5,890 bases of DNA from Trueperaceae bacterium. GTDB taxonomy: Bacteria; Deinococcota; Deinococci; Deinococcales; Trueperaceae. Of this stretch, positions 5,793 through 5,890 are shown piece by piece (position 1 is the stretch's first letter; the number at the start of each line of letters is the position of its first letter). The stretch spans positions 1 to 5,890 of the forward strand of contig JAGXHO010000168.1 of the NCBI GenBank assembly GCA_024636105.1, read 5' to 3'. The position numbers were made by a program, and so were the translations under genes. The notes beneath the pieces were generated by a model. The model ran no database searches. It worked only from the letters and a program-made list of their open reading frames with translations, and had not been told where the DNA came from.

Positions 5793-5890
5793 GGGGTCGC
5801 ACCTCCTGCGCGGCGTCGGCCCCCGCCGGAGGTCGGTCCGGGCGCATCGACCGTGTGCGCTGGGCAGAGCCGGGCGGCGGAGGCGTGGCC
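5793..5890 (-). other. channel gene leader, possibly the end of an upstream gene
   Basis: These 98 bases carry the channel ribosome binding site and nothing else I can assign. One - strand frame is open from the window edge and ends in a TGA at 5791-5789 that overlaps the channel ATG as ATGA, which would fit the tail of a coupled upstream gene. However, all three - strand frames are open here and the translations are low-complexity, so no gene is called. Confidence 0.25.
5801..5807 (-). promoter_or_regulatory. ribosome binding site of the channel gene
   Basis: On the - strand AGGAGGT lies eight bases before the ATG at 5792-5790. It is a near-ideal site that decides the start, although the same frame stays open upstream to the window edge. 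Confidence 0.85.

Noticed and set aside
1..5890. tRNA, rRNA, CRISPR array, insertion sequence or attachment site
   Set aside because: No repeat-spacer pattern, transposase motif, terminal inverted repeats or RNA-gene signature was seen; the window is almost fully accounted for by protein genes.

Overview
The window is very GC-rich DNA with strong third-position G/C bias and almost no non-coding sequence. It carries a compact bacterial non-homologous end-joining (NHEJ) operon, flanked on the left by the tail of an unrelated gene and on the right by a convergent ion-channel gene. The LigD domain order (phosphoesterase-ligase-polymerase) is the one seen in Pseudomonas and other proteobacteria-like lineages and differs from the mycobacterial order (polymerase-phosphoesterase-ligase). 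Together with the high GC and gene style, this suggests a myxobacterium-like or other high-GC Gram-negative. That placement is an inference and no marker gene is present.

Layout: 1-145 is the C-terminal end of a probable PQQ-dependent sugar dehydrogenase-like beta-propeller. Positions 146-248 are a short gap with a weak hairpin and the ligD ribosome binding site. On the + strand follow ligD (249-2903), a 74-residue protein with four CxxC pairs (2900-3124), a first ku (3124-3900) and a second ku (3893-4938). The second ku is split by a one-base frameshift near 4106-4116. Each of the four genes overlaps the next by 1 to 8 bases, so they are very probably one translationally coupled transcript. 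After a 23-base gap, a voltage-sensor-bearing channel lies on the - strand (5792-4962), convergent with the operon. The last 98 bases (5793-5890) hold its leader and perhaps the end of an upstream gene.

How the genes work together: Ku binds double-strand DNA ends and recruits LigD. LigD trims 3' ends (phosphoesterase), fills in (primase-like polymerase) and seals (ATP-dependent ligase). All recognised catalytic residues of the three LigD domains are present. The two Ku proteins are strongly diverged from each other. The first has a minimal tail; the second has an acidic stretch and a SAP-like DNA-binding tail, so a specialised pair or heterodimer is possible. The most unexpected member is the small eight-cysteine protein placed between ligD and ku. 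Its cysteine spacing matches a FYVE/RING-type cross-brace zinc finger, and its position suggests an NHEJ accessory role that I cannot assign to a known family. The channel is a separate curiosity: nine arginines at every third position in S4, but no canonical GYG filter.
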